Source: Pseudomonas azotoformans (GTDB lineage Bacteria; Pseudomonadota; Gammaproteobacteria; Pseudomonadales; Pseudomonadaceae). From it: a DNA stretch of 64,000 nucleotides. Shown here piece by piece: positions 17,074 through 25,615 of the stretch. Location: contig NZ_CP014546.1 of the NCBI RefSeq assembly GCF_001579805.1, positions 744,001-808,000 of the forward strand, in the 5' to 3' direction. A program made the translations under genes and the position numbers. Position 1 is the first letter of the stretch. Each line of letters starts with the position of its first letter. The notes below the pieces were generated by a model, which was given only the letters and a program-made list of their open reading frames with translations, was not told where the DNA came from and did not search any database.

Positions 17074-18010
17074 ATCCCGGTTCAAACGCTGGAAGAAACC
17101 GCTGACCATCGCCTTTTTCCTGGTGTTGATCGTGCTGTTCACCCTGCTCGCGCGGCGCATCGATTGGAGCGAAGTGGTGCAGACCCTGGGCGACTTCAAA
17201 GCCCGCACCCTGGTGATCGCGGGCGCACTGACACTGTGCAGCTTTTTGGTGTACGCCAGCTTCGATTTGATCGGCCGCACCTACATTCGCCAGAACCTGG
17301 TGTGGAAGCAGATCCTACCCGTGGGCATCATCAGCTACGCGTTCAACCTCAACCTGAGCGCGTGGGTCGGCGGCATCGCCATGCGTTATCGCCTGTATTC
17401 GCGCTTGGGCGTGAGCAACGGCAATATCGCCAAGATCCTCGGCCTGAGCCTGGCCACCAATTGGTTTGGCTACATGGCGATCGCCGGGGTGGTGTTCAGC
17501 AGCGGTCTGGTGACGATGCCGCCGGGATGGAAGGTCAGCACCACGGCCTTGCAAGGCATTGGCGCGTTGTTGGTACTGGCCAGCCTCGGCTATCTGGTGG
17601 CCTGCCAGTTTTCGAAAAAGCGTGCGTGGACGATTCGCGGCATGGAAATCAACCTGCCGTCCGTGCGTATGGCGTGCTTGCAATTGCTGCTCGGCGCGCT
17701 GAACTGGTCGCTGATGGCAGCGGTGATCTTTACCCTGCTGCCGGCCAAGTTGGACTATCCGCTGGTGTTGGGCGTGCTGTTGATCAGCGCGATTGCCGGA
17801 GTGCTCACCCATATTCCGGCCGGGCTGGGCGTGCTGGAGGCGGTGTTTATTGCGCTGTTGCAGCATGAGGCGTCGCGGGGCAGCTTGCTTGCCGGGTTGA
17901 TCGCGTATCGGGCGATTTACTTCATCTTGCCGCTGCTGATCGCGCTGGTGATGTACCTCGGTGTGGAGGCGAAGGCGAAGGCGTTGCGGGTGAAGAAAAC
18001 ACCCGCTTGA
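17063..18010 (+). CDS. YbhN-like integral membrane protein (lysylphosphatidylglycerol synthase TM family)
   Basis: Integral membrane protein of 315 residues with about eight hydrophobic segments, of the UPF0104/LPG synthase transmembrane family (flippase-like part of MprF). The conserved loop GGIAMRYRLYSRLG and the C-terminal LTHIPAGLGVLEAVFI are typical. No aminoacyl-transferase domain is attached, so lipid lysylation is not predicted; a role in phospholipid translocation or control of ClsB is an inference. It overlaps clsB by 11 bases. Confidence 0.88.
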   Translation: MTAESRFKRWKKPLTIAFFLVLIVLFTLLARRIDWSEVVQTLGDFKARTLVIAGALTLCSFLVYASFDLIGRTYIRQNLVWKQILPVGIISYAFNLNLSAWVGGIAMRYRLYSRLGVSNGNIAKILGLSLATNWFGYMAIAGVVFSSGLVTMPPGWKVSTTALQGIGALLVLASLGYLVACQFSKKRAWTIRGMEINLPSVRMACLQLLLGALNWSLMAAVIFTLLPAKLDYPLVLGVLLISAIAGVLTHIPAGLGVLEAVFIALLQHEASRGSLLAGLIAYRAIYFILPLLIALVMYLGVEAKAKALRVKKTPA

Positions 18011-18015
18011 ACGCT

Positions 18016-18771
18016 TTACTGGGACTGAATGATGCTCAACCGTTCGCCCACCACCATCTCGGTGATCCAGTCCACCAGGATTGAGGTGTAGGCCTGTTGG
18101 GACACCGGATCGCTGAGGGAATGGTCGGCGCCGTCGATGATGCGATGGGTCAGTGAGTGGGTCTGCTGGCACGCCGCGCGGTAGCTCATGATGGTGGCGT
18201 GGGGCACGTGGTCATCGGTTTCCGATTCGACGATCAACACATCACCGGTAAACGCCGAACACGCGTGCAAGGCGCGATTGGTTTCGGCGTGGACCAAGGT
18301 GCTGCGGTAATCCATCAGGTCGGCCTTATCCAGATCACGCTTGGGTTTGAGCCATTCCTGATCGCGGTACAACGCCGGTACGCGCAGCGCCAGCCAGCGC
18401 ACCGGGCGCAACGAGGTGAGAATCGCCGCAAGGTAACCGCCGTAACTGGTGCCCACCACCGCCACCGCCGAGGTGTCGATGGCCGGGTGCGACAGCAGAC
18501 GGTCATAGGCCGCCAGCAGGTCGCGCAGGTTGTCTTCGCGGGTGACGCGGGACAATGGAATGCCCGTGCCGGCGTGCCCGCGCAGGTCGAAGGTCAGGCA
18601 CACGCAACCCAAGCCGGCGATGCCTTTGGCGCGTTCCAGGTCTCGCTCCTGGCTGCCGCCCCAACCGTGCACAAACAACACGCCGGGGACTTTGGATTTA
18701 GGGCTGAGGAAGGTGCCGCTCATCTGTTCGTCGTCGATATCGATCGCAATGCTTTCGCTTTTAGCCGTCAT
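18016..18771 (-). CDS. Alpha/beta hydrolase (dienelactone hydrolase-like)
   Basis: Cytosolic serine hydrolase of 251 residues. The nucleophile elbow GTSYGG has Ser109, the acid is in ESETDDHVP (about 183-190), and the His is in DGADHSL (His217). The oxyanion region is VHGWGG (34-39). Substrate unknown. The ATG at 18771 lies inside the end of the DUF3182 gene (11-base overlap), so the pair is likely a two-gene unit with a joint role. It converges on ybhN, six bases away, with no obvious terminator. Confidence 0.85.
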   Translation of the reverse strand: MTAKSESIAIDIDDEQMSGTFLSPKSKVPGVLFVHGWGGSQERDLERAKGIAGLGCVCLTFDLRGHAGTGIPLSRVTREDNLRDLLAAYDRLLSHPAIDTSAVAVVGTSYGGYLAAILTSLRPVRWLALRVPALYRDQEWLKPKRDLDKADLMDYRSTLVHAETNRALHACSAFTGDVLIVESETDDHVPHATIMSYRAACQQTHSLTHRIIDGADHSLSDPVSQQAYTSILVDWITEMVVGERLSIIQSQ

Positions 18772-19870
18772 AAGCCTTAACCGTCACGTACTTGAGAAGA
18801 AACTCGCTGTTTTCCGCCGGGCCGCGATACACCTCGATGGCATTGGCTGGCAGCGGTTGGTCCACGTAGGTTTCCACCGAGGACACATGGATCGCACGCA
18901 GGCCAGGGTTGTTGATAAAACTTTGCAGCGCCGCGACTTCCGCGCTGCTGGCCCCGCCCATGCGCCAGGATTGTTCGAGTACACCGCTGCGGCGTTGGCC
19001 GTTGCTGTCCAAGCCCTGAGCGATGTCGTAGTTGCGCCGTGATGCGTAGAAACCGGGGTAGGCCTCATCGGCTGCCGCATCGAAGACCTGGGCTTGTTCG
19101 ATGGCTTCGCGTACGTCGTCGGGCAGTTCGAGTTGCAACAGGTCATCGTAGTCACCGGGCACTACCAACAAGTTGGAGCCGCCGTAGACCTCTTCGCCCT
19201 GCCCGTCTTTCGTCAGGTATTGCTCGCCGCAGTAGCTGAACACGTGATCGCCGATAAAGCTTTGGCCAACGCTGTGGGTGACCACATCGTGCAGGTCCTG
19301 CTCCAGCACCACGCCTTCGTTGAAGAGTTTCGCGGCATCCGGTCGCGCCAGCACCGCTTCGAATTCGTCCAGGCTGTGGATAACTTCCTGGCCTCGGCCT
19401 GCGCAGGCGTGCACGGGTTTCAAGCGGATGGGGCCGCTGTAGAGCAAGCGCGTGGCGGCGGGCCGCGCGTCTTCCAGTGCAAAGACGCTCAGACCGTCCA
19501 GCACGACTTTTCGTACACGCTCGCAAAACAACGCCGACCAACCTTGCGGCGCTTTGGCTTCAGGGCCGAGCAAGCCATGACTGATGGCTTTGGTGCAGAT
19601 GAAGTCGTGGTCGACATAACCGCCCCACAAATCCTCAGGCCCCTTGATATTCAGCGCTCGGGCCTGGGCCGGGCCGACCAGGGTCTGTGTGGGCAGCAGG
19701 TACAACGCCCGCCCCGCGTGCAGATCAGTGTCGTAGCTGCCGCCGAACTTGAGCCCGAGGATCTGCGCCAGCCAGCGCGCCAGAGCGCGGTTGGTTTCGA
19801 CCTCATGCAGCGGCGCACCCTCACGTGTGGAGTGAGCAACCACCAGCTTCTTGCGTTGAGTCGGGGTCAT
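18761..19870 (-). CDS. DUF3182 family protein
   Basis: A 369-residue protein of the DUF3182 family, found mainly in Proteobacteria; function unknown. The start at 19870 gives MTPTQRKKLVVAHSTREG and follows AAGGGGGA; upstream residues to 19936 are not family-like. Parts of the sequence (KPVHACAGRGQEVI and VLEQDL) recall ATP-grasp ligases, but I cannot show the nucleotide-binding residues. No membrane segment or signal peptide is visible. It overlaps the downstream hydrolase by 11 bases. Confidence 0.78.
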   Translation of the reverse strand: MTPTQRKKLVVAHSTREGAPLHEVETNRALARWLAQILGLKFGGSYDTDLHAGRALYLLPTQTLVGPAQARALNIKGPEDLWGGYVDHDFICTKAISHGLLGPEAKAPQGWSALFCERVRKVVLDGLSVFALEDARPAATRLLYSGPIRLKPVHACAGRGQEVIHSLDEFEAVLARPDAAKLFNEGVVLEQDLHDVVTHSVGQSFIGDHVFSYCGEQYLTKDGQGEEVYGGSNLLVVPGDYDDLLQLELPDDVREAIEQAQVFDAAADEAYPGFYASRRNYDIAQGLDSNGQRRSGVLEQSWRMGGASSAEVAALQSFINNPGLRAIHVSSVETYVDQPLPANAIEVYRGPAENSEFLLKYVTVKAYDG

Positions 19871-20041
19871 GCGTCCCCCTTGGCCATCCCGCCATGTGTG
19901 TAGACGGAACGTTGCAGAGATCAGGCCAAGGCGCATTCGGACGGGATTGCATTCAAATCAATCGGTTGCCGGAAAACCGATGGCAGATGGCCTGTTTTAT
20001 TCTGCACGACGACCCGATAACGCGGCGGCGTTCTGCACGAT

Positions 20042-21001
20042 TCACACGCCGAAACGGCTGCGATAATCGCTGGGCGTCAGGCCGGTGATCTTCTTGAAGA
20101 TGGCGCGAAAGGCACTCGGGTCTTGGTAGCCGACGGTCCAGGCGATATGGTCGATGGTGCCATTAGTGAATTCGAGCATCTGCCGTGCCTTGCCCACACG
20201 CAAATGCTGGCAGTACTCGGTGGGTTTCAAGCCGGTGGCGGTGCGAAAGCGCCGTAGGAAGGTACGCTCCTCCAAGCCCGCTTCCCGAGCCATCGCCGCC
20301 AAGGACACATCCACCGCGCCGCTGGCCTGCAACCCGTGCTGAACATTGAGGATGGCCGCGTCGCCGTGGCCGAGAATCGGCGCGAAGTTACTGCCACATT
20401 GGCTGGCGCTGTCACTGTGCTCGATCACCAGAAAACGCGCGGTATCGGCCGCGATGCTCGGGCCCATCAGGCGGTCGACCAGGCGCAGGCCGAGTTCGGA
20501 CCAGGCCATCAGGCCGGCGGTGGTGATCAAGTCGCCGTCATCGACGATGGGTTTATCCGCCTCCAGGCGCACTGCCGGGTAACGGGCCGCGAAGGATTTG
20601 GCGGAAGACCAATGGGTGGTGGCACTGCGTCCGTCGAGCAACCCGCTGCGCGCCAGCATGATTGAGCCAATGCATACACCGCCCAGCACAGTACCTGCCG
20701 CGTGTTGCTGGCGAATCCACTCCAATAGCGCAGGGGGCGCCTGCTCCTCGGTAAACTCACCAATCGACGGTGGCACCAGCACAGCCATCATCGGTTGCTC
20801 GGAGCCAGGGTGGCTGCTGAATACACGCGCCGGTTTGCCGGTAACACCCACCTGCCAATGGCTGACCCGCAGCAACGGTAATTGCGCGGACTGATGCTCG
20901 GCGGCGATGCGGTTGGCCACGCCGAACAGGTCGGTCAAGCCATGCACGGCCGCCAACTGCGCACCTTGGTAGATCAACACGCCCAACTCGACGACCACCA
21001 T
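20042..21001 (-). CDS. GlxA-type transcriptional regulator (DJ-1/PfpI domain plus AraC HTH)
   Basis: The 319-residue protein has an N-terminal DJ-1/PfpI-like domain (about 5-190) with the elbow GGVCIGS, and a C-terminal AraC double helix-turn-helix (about 215-319) ending with PSAFRAIFKKITGLTPSDYR. Regulators of this type control metabolism of amides, glycine betaine or related amines in pseudomonads. The start at 21001 (MVVVELGVLIYQ) was chosen as the usual domain start. It is divergent from the isochorismatase-like gene at 21098 across 96 bases, which is its probable target. Confidence 0.87.
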   Translation of the reverse strand: MVVVELGVLIYQGAQLAAVHGLTDLFGVANRIAAEHQSAQLPLLRVSHWQVGVTGKPARVFSSHPGSEQPMMAVLVPPSIGEFTEEQAPPALLEWIRQQHAAGTVLGGVCIGSIMLARSGLLDGRSATTHWSSAKSFAARYPAVRLEADKPIVDDGDLITTAGLMAWSELGLRLVDRLMGPSIAADTARFLVIEHSDSASQCGSNFAPILGHGDAAILNVQHGLQASGAVDVSLAAMAREAGLEERTFLRRFRTATGLKPTEYCQHLRVGKARQMLEFTNGTIDHIAWTVGYQDPSAFRAIFKKITGLTPSDYRSRFGV

Positions 21002-21097
21002 TGTCAGTTTTCCCCCTGTTATTGTCGGTGCAGCCAATCCCCGGTGAAGGCGCCAGCTAAGATACTGGGCCCATCAACCCATCACGAGGCAACACAC

Positions 21098-21658
21098 ATG
21101 GCCAAGCAAGCGCTCATCCTAATCGATATCCAGAACGACTACTTCCCTCAGGGCAAGTGGCCACTCGACGGCGTCGACGCCGCGGCAGACAAGGCCGCGC
21201 AAGTGCTGCAGGCGTTTCGCCAGGCGGGCGATGCGGTGATTCATGTGCGTCATGAGTTCACCTCCGAGGACGCGCCGTTCTTCACACCGGGCTCCGAGGG
21301 TGCGCATCCGCACAGCAAAGTGTTGAACGAAGGCAATGAGCCGGTGGTGCTTAAACACTTTGTGAATGCGTTTCGCGAAACCCGGCTACGCGAACTGCTG
21401 GAACAACGCAGCATCACCGACCTGGTGGTGGTGGGCAGCATGAGTCATATGTGTATCGACGCTGTGGTGCGGGCGGCGGCGGATCTGGGCTACAAGGTCA
21501 CGGTGATTCATGACGCGTGTGCCACGCGGGATCTGGAATTCAATGGGCAGGTGATTCCAGCGGCGCAGGTGCACGGGGCGTACATGGCCTCGCTGGCGTT
21601 TGGGTATGCGGGTGTGGTGTCGGCGGATGAGTACTTGAAGGCACAAGCGGCGGCTTGA
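21098..21658 (+). CDS. Isochorismatase-like cysteine hydrolase
   Basis: A 186-residue hydrolase of the isochorismatase superfamily with the Asp-Lys-Cys triad visible as D10 (LILIDIQND), K86 (VVLKHFVNAF) and C119 (GSMSHMCIDA). The Cys marks amidases such as nicotinamidase or N-carbamoyl hydrolases rather than true isochorismatase. The ATG at 21098 follows GAGG. Divergent from a GlxA-type regulator, a common layout in which the regulator responds to the amide or its product. Confidence 0.87.
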   Translation: MAKQALILIDIQNDYFPQGKWPLDGVDAAADKAAQVLQAFRQAGDAVIHVRHEFTSEDAPFFTPGSEGAHPHSKVLNEGNEPVVLKHFVNAFRETRLRELLEQRSITDLVVVGSMSHMCIDAVVRAAADLGYKVTVIHDACATRDLEFNGQVIPAAQVHGAYMASLAFGYAGVVSADEYLKAQAAA

Positions 21659-21679
21659 CCGCCACTTGGTTCTTTAACG

Positions 21680-22441
21680 TTAGCGAGTCGCGATGATGAA
21701 CAGGCGCGGAAACGGCAGCAACACCGTGCCATCAGCCAAGGCGGGATAGGCCTTAATAATTCGCGCCTGGTATTCCTGTAGGAAAGCGGCTTTTTCGCTG
21801 TCGGTCAAAGGCGCGAGGAACGGCCTCAGCGCCGACGCCTTGAACCACTCCACCACCGCCGCGTGATCCGCCAACGGGTGCTGATAGGTGGTGCGCCACA
21901 CATCGACGGTGCTGCAATGTTTGCTCAGCAGTTCGTAGTAGTAGCTCGCAGTGTGGCGCTCGTTATGTTTGACCGCAGCGATCTTGCCCGCCCACGGCCC
22001 CTCGGCCGCCACTTCGCGGGCGAGCCGGTGGGCGGGCTCATCGAGATTGTCCGGGGTTTGCACCGCCAGCGTGCCACCGGGCGTCAGTTGTTGGACCAAG
22101 TGCGGATATAGCCTGGCGTGGTCGGGCAACCATTGCAGGGATGCATTGGCCAGGATCACATCGAAGGTTTGTGCAGGTTTCCAGTCACCGATATCCGCCA
22201 GTTCAAAGTTCAGCGCCGGCAGCCGTTTGCGGGCGTCCACCAACATGTCATCGGAGCTGTCCATGCCGGTGACGTGTGCCTGCGGGAAGCGCTCGGCGAG
22301 CACTTCGGTGGAGTTGCCGGGGCCGCAGCCCAGGTCGACGGCGTTGCGCACCTCGGTATTCGCAATGGCCGCGACCAGGTCACGGACGGGACGAGTGCGC
22401 TGCTGTTCGAACATCGTGTATTGCTTGGCTGACCAGGTCAT
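21680..22441 (-). CDS. tam: Trans-aconitate 2-methyltransferase
   Basis: A 253-residue SAM-dependent methyltransferase that methylates trans-aconitate, a spontaneous inhibitor derived from cis-aconitate. The N terminus WSAKQYTMFEQQRTRPVRDL is characteristic of Tam, followed by motif I VDLGCGPG (35-42) and a DMLVDARKRLP segment. The start at 22441 follows AAGGAA. A LysR gene begins 101 bases away on the other strand and may control it. Confidence 0.9.
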   Translation of the reverse strand: MTWSAKQYTMFEQQRTRPVRDLVAAIANTEVRNAVDLGCGPGNSTEVLAERFPQAHVTGMDSSDDMLVDARKRLPALNFELADIGDWKPAQTFDVILANASLQWLPDHARLYPHLVQQLTPGGTLAVQTPDNLDEPAHRLAREVAAEGPWAGKIAAVKHNERHTASYYYELLSKHCSTVDVWRTTYQHPLADHAAVVEWFKASALRPFLAPLTDSEKAAFLQEYQARIIKAYPALADGTVLLPFPRLFIIATR

Positions 22442-22542
22442 CACGGCTTTCCTTCTTTTTGAGGTTGGCCACAGCCTAAATCTTGTGAGCCATGAGAACA
22501 AATGCCAGGATTGAAGCCCTCCCATACCTGAAAAGTATTCCT

Positions 22543-23463
22543 ATGCTGGAGCTTCGCCAACTCAAGGCCTTCGTTGCCATTGCAGAAGAAGGCTACATCA
22601 CCCGCGCGGCTGAACGCCTGGGCATGCAACAGCCACCGTTGACGCGGATGTTGCAAAGCCTTGAGGCCGAATTGGGCGTGGTGTTGATGGAGCGCCTGCC
22701 CCGTGGCGTTCGCCCCACCACCGCCGGGCTCGCGTTACTGGATGAGGCGCGGGAAATCCTCGCACAGGCTGAAGGCGTCGCGGATGTAGTCCGCCGTGCC
22801 GCACGCGGTGAACGTGGACGGCTGGCCATCGGCTTTACGAGTTCGGCTGCCTTGCATCCTTTTGTACCGAGTGTGCTGCGGCTGTTTCGCGAAACCTTCG
22901 TCGGCGTAACCGTCGTGCTAGAGGAAGCCGGCACCGGCGAGCTGCTGGATGCGTTGGTGCACGAAAAACTCGACGCGGCGTTTATCCGCTCGCCTCTCAG
23001 CGGGACACAGTCGCTGCAAGACGAACCCATCCTGGTGGAACCGATGCTGCTGGCGCTGCCCACCGATCACCCGCTGGCGCTTGATGCAGGCTCTCCCCTG
23101 CCCTTGAAGGCACTGGCGACCGAATCCTTCGTGCTTTATCGCCGGCGCGTGGGGCTGGGATTGTATGACGCGATCCTGGTGGCGTGCCGCGAAGCTGGGT
23201 TCAGCCCGCAAGTGGTGCAGGAAGCCCCGCGCATGACCGCGACCTTGAGCCTGGTGGCGGCGGGACTTGGCGTGTCCATCGTGCCGGCGTCGATGCAGCG
23301 GTTGCGCGGGGACGGCATCGTGTATCGGGAATTGACGGAGTGCCGCAGCCTGGTGGCACCGCTGCATTTGGCGACGCGGATTGATGACGGTTCGGCGGTG
23401 TTACGCCGGTTCAAGGACATGGTTGTCATCGCCGCGTCGACTGAAGCTGATCACGGCCAATAA
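22543..23463 (+). CDS. LysR-family transcriptional regulator
   Basis: A 306-residue LysR regulator: winged HTH at 1-60 (LRQLKAFVAIAEEGYITRAAERLG) and a two-lobed effector domain from about 90 to the C terminus. The sequence resembles the CatR/BenM-like group, but the inducer is unknown. The start at 22543 gives the canonical MLELRQL. It is divergent from tam and converges on ssb with a terminator between. Control of tam is inferred from position only. Confidence 0.88.
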   Translation: MLELRQLKAFVAIAEEGYITRAAERLGMQQPPLTRMLQSLEAELGVVLMERLPRGVRPTTAGLALLDEAREILAQAEGVADVVRRAARGERGRLAIGFTSSAALHPFVPSVLRLFRETFVGVTVVLEEAGTGELLDALVHEKLDAAFIRSPLSGTQSLQDEPILVEPMLLALPTDHPLALDAGSPLPLKALATESFVLYRRRVGLGLYDAILVACREAGFSPQVVQEAPRMTATLSLVAAGLGVSIVPASMQRLRGDGIVYRELTECRSLVAPLHLATRIDDGSAVLRRFKDMVVIAASTEADHGQ

Positions 23464-23496
23464 AAAACCCCCGAGACCTGAGTCAAACGGGGGTTT
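23462..23496. terminator. Intrinsic terminator between the LysR gene and ssb
   Basis: Stem AAACCCCCG (23465-23473) and CGGGGGTTT (23488-23496). The six-base A run at the left gives a T run on the minus strand, so it ends ssb best; on plus only three T follow. Confidence 0.8.
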
Positions 23497-23517
23497 GCGT
23501 GTTCCGGATTTTAAATC

Positions 23518-24033
23518 CTAGAACGGGATATCGTCATCAAAGCTGTCGAAATCCGCAGCCGGTTGCGGAGCAGCCTGTTGTGGCGCTGGACGCGACTCAC
23601 GTTGTGGCTGCTGGCTTGGCTGTGGACGGGACTGCTGTGGACGCGGTGCCGAGTTGGACATGCCGCCCTGGCCCTGTTGGTCGCCCTGTGGACGACCGCC
23701 CAGCAGTTGCATGGTGCCTTGCATGTCGACCACGATTTCGGTGGTGTAACGCTTGATGCCGTCTTTTTCCCACTCGCGGGTCTGCAGCTTGCCTTCGATG
23801 TAGACCTGCGAACCTTTGCGCAGGTACTCACCGGCGATCTCGGCCACCTTGCCGAACATCGACACGCGGTGCCATTCGGTTTTCTCGACCTTCTGGCCAG
23901 TCTGCTTGTCGGTCCACTGTTCGCTGGTCGCCAGACTCAGGTTGGTCACGGCGTTACCGTTAGGCAAGTAGCGAACTTCGGGATCCTGGCCGCACGTACC
24001 GACCAATATGACTTTGTTAACCCCACGGGCCAT
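23518..24033 (-). CDS. ssb: Single-stranded DNA-binding protein
   Basis: The 171-residue protein has an N-terminal OB fold (1-110, starting [20 protein letters not shown]), a Gln/Pro/Arg-rich disordered linker (about 112-160) and the acidic tip DDDIPF that recruits repair and replication partners. The length fits pseudomonad SSB. It lies beside yajR and uvrA, as in P. aeruginosa, and is likely cotranscribed with yajR (9-base gap). Confidence 0.97.
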   Translation of the reverse strand: MARGVNKVILVGTCGQDPEVRYLPNGNAVTNLSLATSEQWTDKQTGQKVEKTEWHRVSMFGKVAEIAGEYLRKGSQVYIEGKLQTREWEKDGIKRYTTEIVVDMQGTMQLLGGRPQGDQQGQGGMSNSAPRPQQSRPQPSQQPQRESRPAPQQAAPQPAADFDSFDDDIPF

Positions 24034-24042
24034 AACGTTCTC

Positions 24043-25437
24043 CTAGGCTGGGCGCGCTGTCGGCACTGGATTGACCAGTTGCTCGAGCGTCGCGCGATCC
24101 AATAATTCGGTGTCCAATTTGATGTAAATGGCCGCTTCTTCCGCGACCACGACTGCATCTGTTACCCCTACGACTGCCTTGAGGCGCTCTACCAGACCGC
24201 TTTCGCGGATCGCCTCAGGCGATAGCGGCAAACGCAGACTTGTGACGTAGGGAGGTTCGCGCATGGTAACAGCAAAGGCCAGCCAAAGTGCAGCCAGCCC
24301 GGCGCATCCGAGGAAGACAACCGACAAACCGCCATGCTGGAACATCCAGCCCCCCATGATGCCGCCCAGTGCAGAACCGAGGAACTGGCTGGTGGAATAC
24401 ACCCCCATCGCCGTGCCCTTGCCGCCGGCCGGTGAAACTTTACTGATCAGCGAAGGCAATGAAGCCTCCAGCAGGTTGAACGCGGTGAAAAACACCACCG
24501 TGCCGATTACCAGCGCCCGCAGGCTGTCGCCGAACTGCCAGAAGAATAGCTCAGTGAGCATCAGCGTCGTGACGGCGCCGAGCAGGATTCGTTTCATTTT
24601 GCGTTTTTTCTCGCCATAGATGATGAACGGGATCATGGCGAAGAACGAAATCAACAGCGCAGTGAGGTAGACCCACCAGTGCTGTTCCTTGGGCAGGCCG
24701 GCTTTTTCCACCAAGGCCAGGGGCAAGGCGACGAAGCTGCACATCAGCATCGCGTGTAATACGAAGATACCTAAATCCAGGCGCAGCAGGTCCGGATGCT
24801 TGAGCGTCGGCAAGAGCGCCTTGCGTGCGACGCCCGACTCGCGATGCTGCAATGTGCCGGTGGAGCGCGGCACCATGAAGGCCACGATCACGATGCCGAA
24901 CAGCGCCATACCGCCGGTGGCGAGGAATAGTCCATGCAAGCCGAACGCACGGGTCAGCAAGGGACCGACCACCATGGCCACTGCAAACGACAGGCCGATA
25001 GTCATGCCGATCATGGCCATGGCCTTGGTGCGGTGTTGTTCGCGGGTCAGGTCCGACAGCAAGGCCATCACCGCCGCGGAAATCGCGCCGGCGCCTTGTA
25101 GGATACGTCCGGCAATCACGCCCCAGATGGAATCGGACTGAGCCGCGAGCACACTGCCGAGGGCGAACACGATCAGCCCAAGGTAGATGACCGGACGGCG
25201 GCCAATACGGTCGGAAATGATCCCGAAGGGAATCTGGAAAATCGCCTGGGTCAGGCCGTAGGCACCAATAGCCAGGCCAATCAATGCGGGGGTCGCGCCT
25301 GCGAGATCCATTCCATAGGTCGCCAACACCGGCAACACCATAAACATGCCCAGCATACGGAAGGCGAACACCAGGGCCAGACCGCTTGCCGCTCGGGTCT
25401 CGCCGCTACTCATGCGTTCGCTGTGGGGATCGTGCAT
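24043..25437 (-). CDS. yajR: MFS transporter YajR with C-terminal YAM domain
   Basis: A 464-residue major facilitator superfamily protein with twelve predicted membrane segments and the A-motif loop [13 protein letters not shown] between helices 2 and 3. After the last helix about 65 residues form a soluble tail ([13 protein letters not shown] ... VYIKLD-like strands) that matches the ferredoxin-like YAM domain of E. coli YajR. The substrate is unknown; a drug or metabolite proton antiporter is expected. The start at 25437 follows GAGG; a second Met (MSSGE) lies 8 residues in. Confidence 0.88.
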   Translation of the reverse strand: MHDPHSERMSSGETRAASGLALVFAFRMLGMFMVLPVLATYGMDLAGATPALIGLAIGAYGLTQAIFQIPFGIISDRIGRRPVIYLGLIVFALGSVLAAQSDSIWGVIAGRILQGAGAISAAVMALLSDLTREQHRTKAMAMIGMTIGLSFAVAMVVGPLLTRAFGLHGLFLATGGMALFGIVIVAFMVPRSTGTLQHRESGVARKALLPTLKHPDLLRLDLGIFVLHAMLMCSFVALPLALVEKAGLPKEQHWWVYLTALLISFFAMIPFIIYGEKKRKMKRILLGAVTTLMLTELFFWQFGDSLRALVIGTVVFFTAFNLLEASLPSLISKVSPAGGKGTAMGVYSTSQFLGSALGGIMGGWMFQHGGLSVVFLGCAGLAALWLAFAVTMREPPYVTSLRLPLSPEAIRESGLVERLKAVVGVTDAVVVAEEAAIYIKLDTELLDRATLEQLVNPVPTARPA

Positions 25438-25615
25438 GGAAAAACCTCGTGTGAACCGGCGGCGATTCTACCAGTCCCATCGATTGAGAGGGTATATGCG
25501 GCGGTTTGCCGCGCAGCTTTCATCTAAGGCTGCAAGCGGCCTTTTGACAGTGTATATTCATCCAGTCTTTAGCCGTATACTCCGGCATTATTTACGCCCG
25601 CCGTGCGAGGCCATC

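Noticed and set aside
25550..25565. Possible LexA box before uvrA (GTG-N10-CAG)
   Set aside because: The left half deviates from CTG, the symmetry is poor, and uvrA is not a consistent member of the Pseudomonas LexA regulon.
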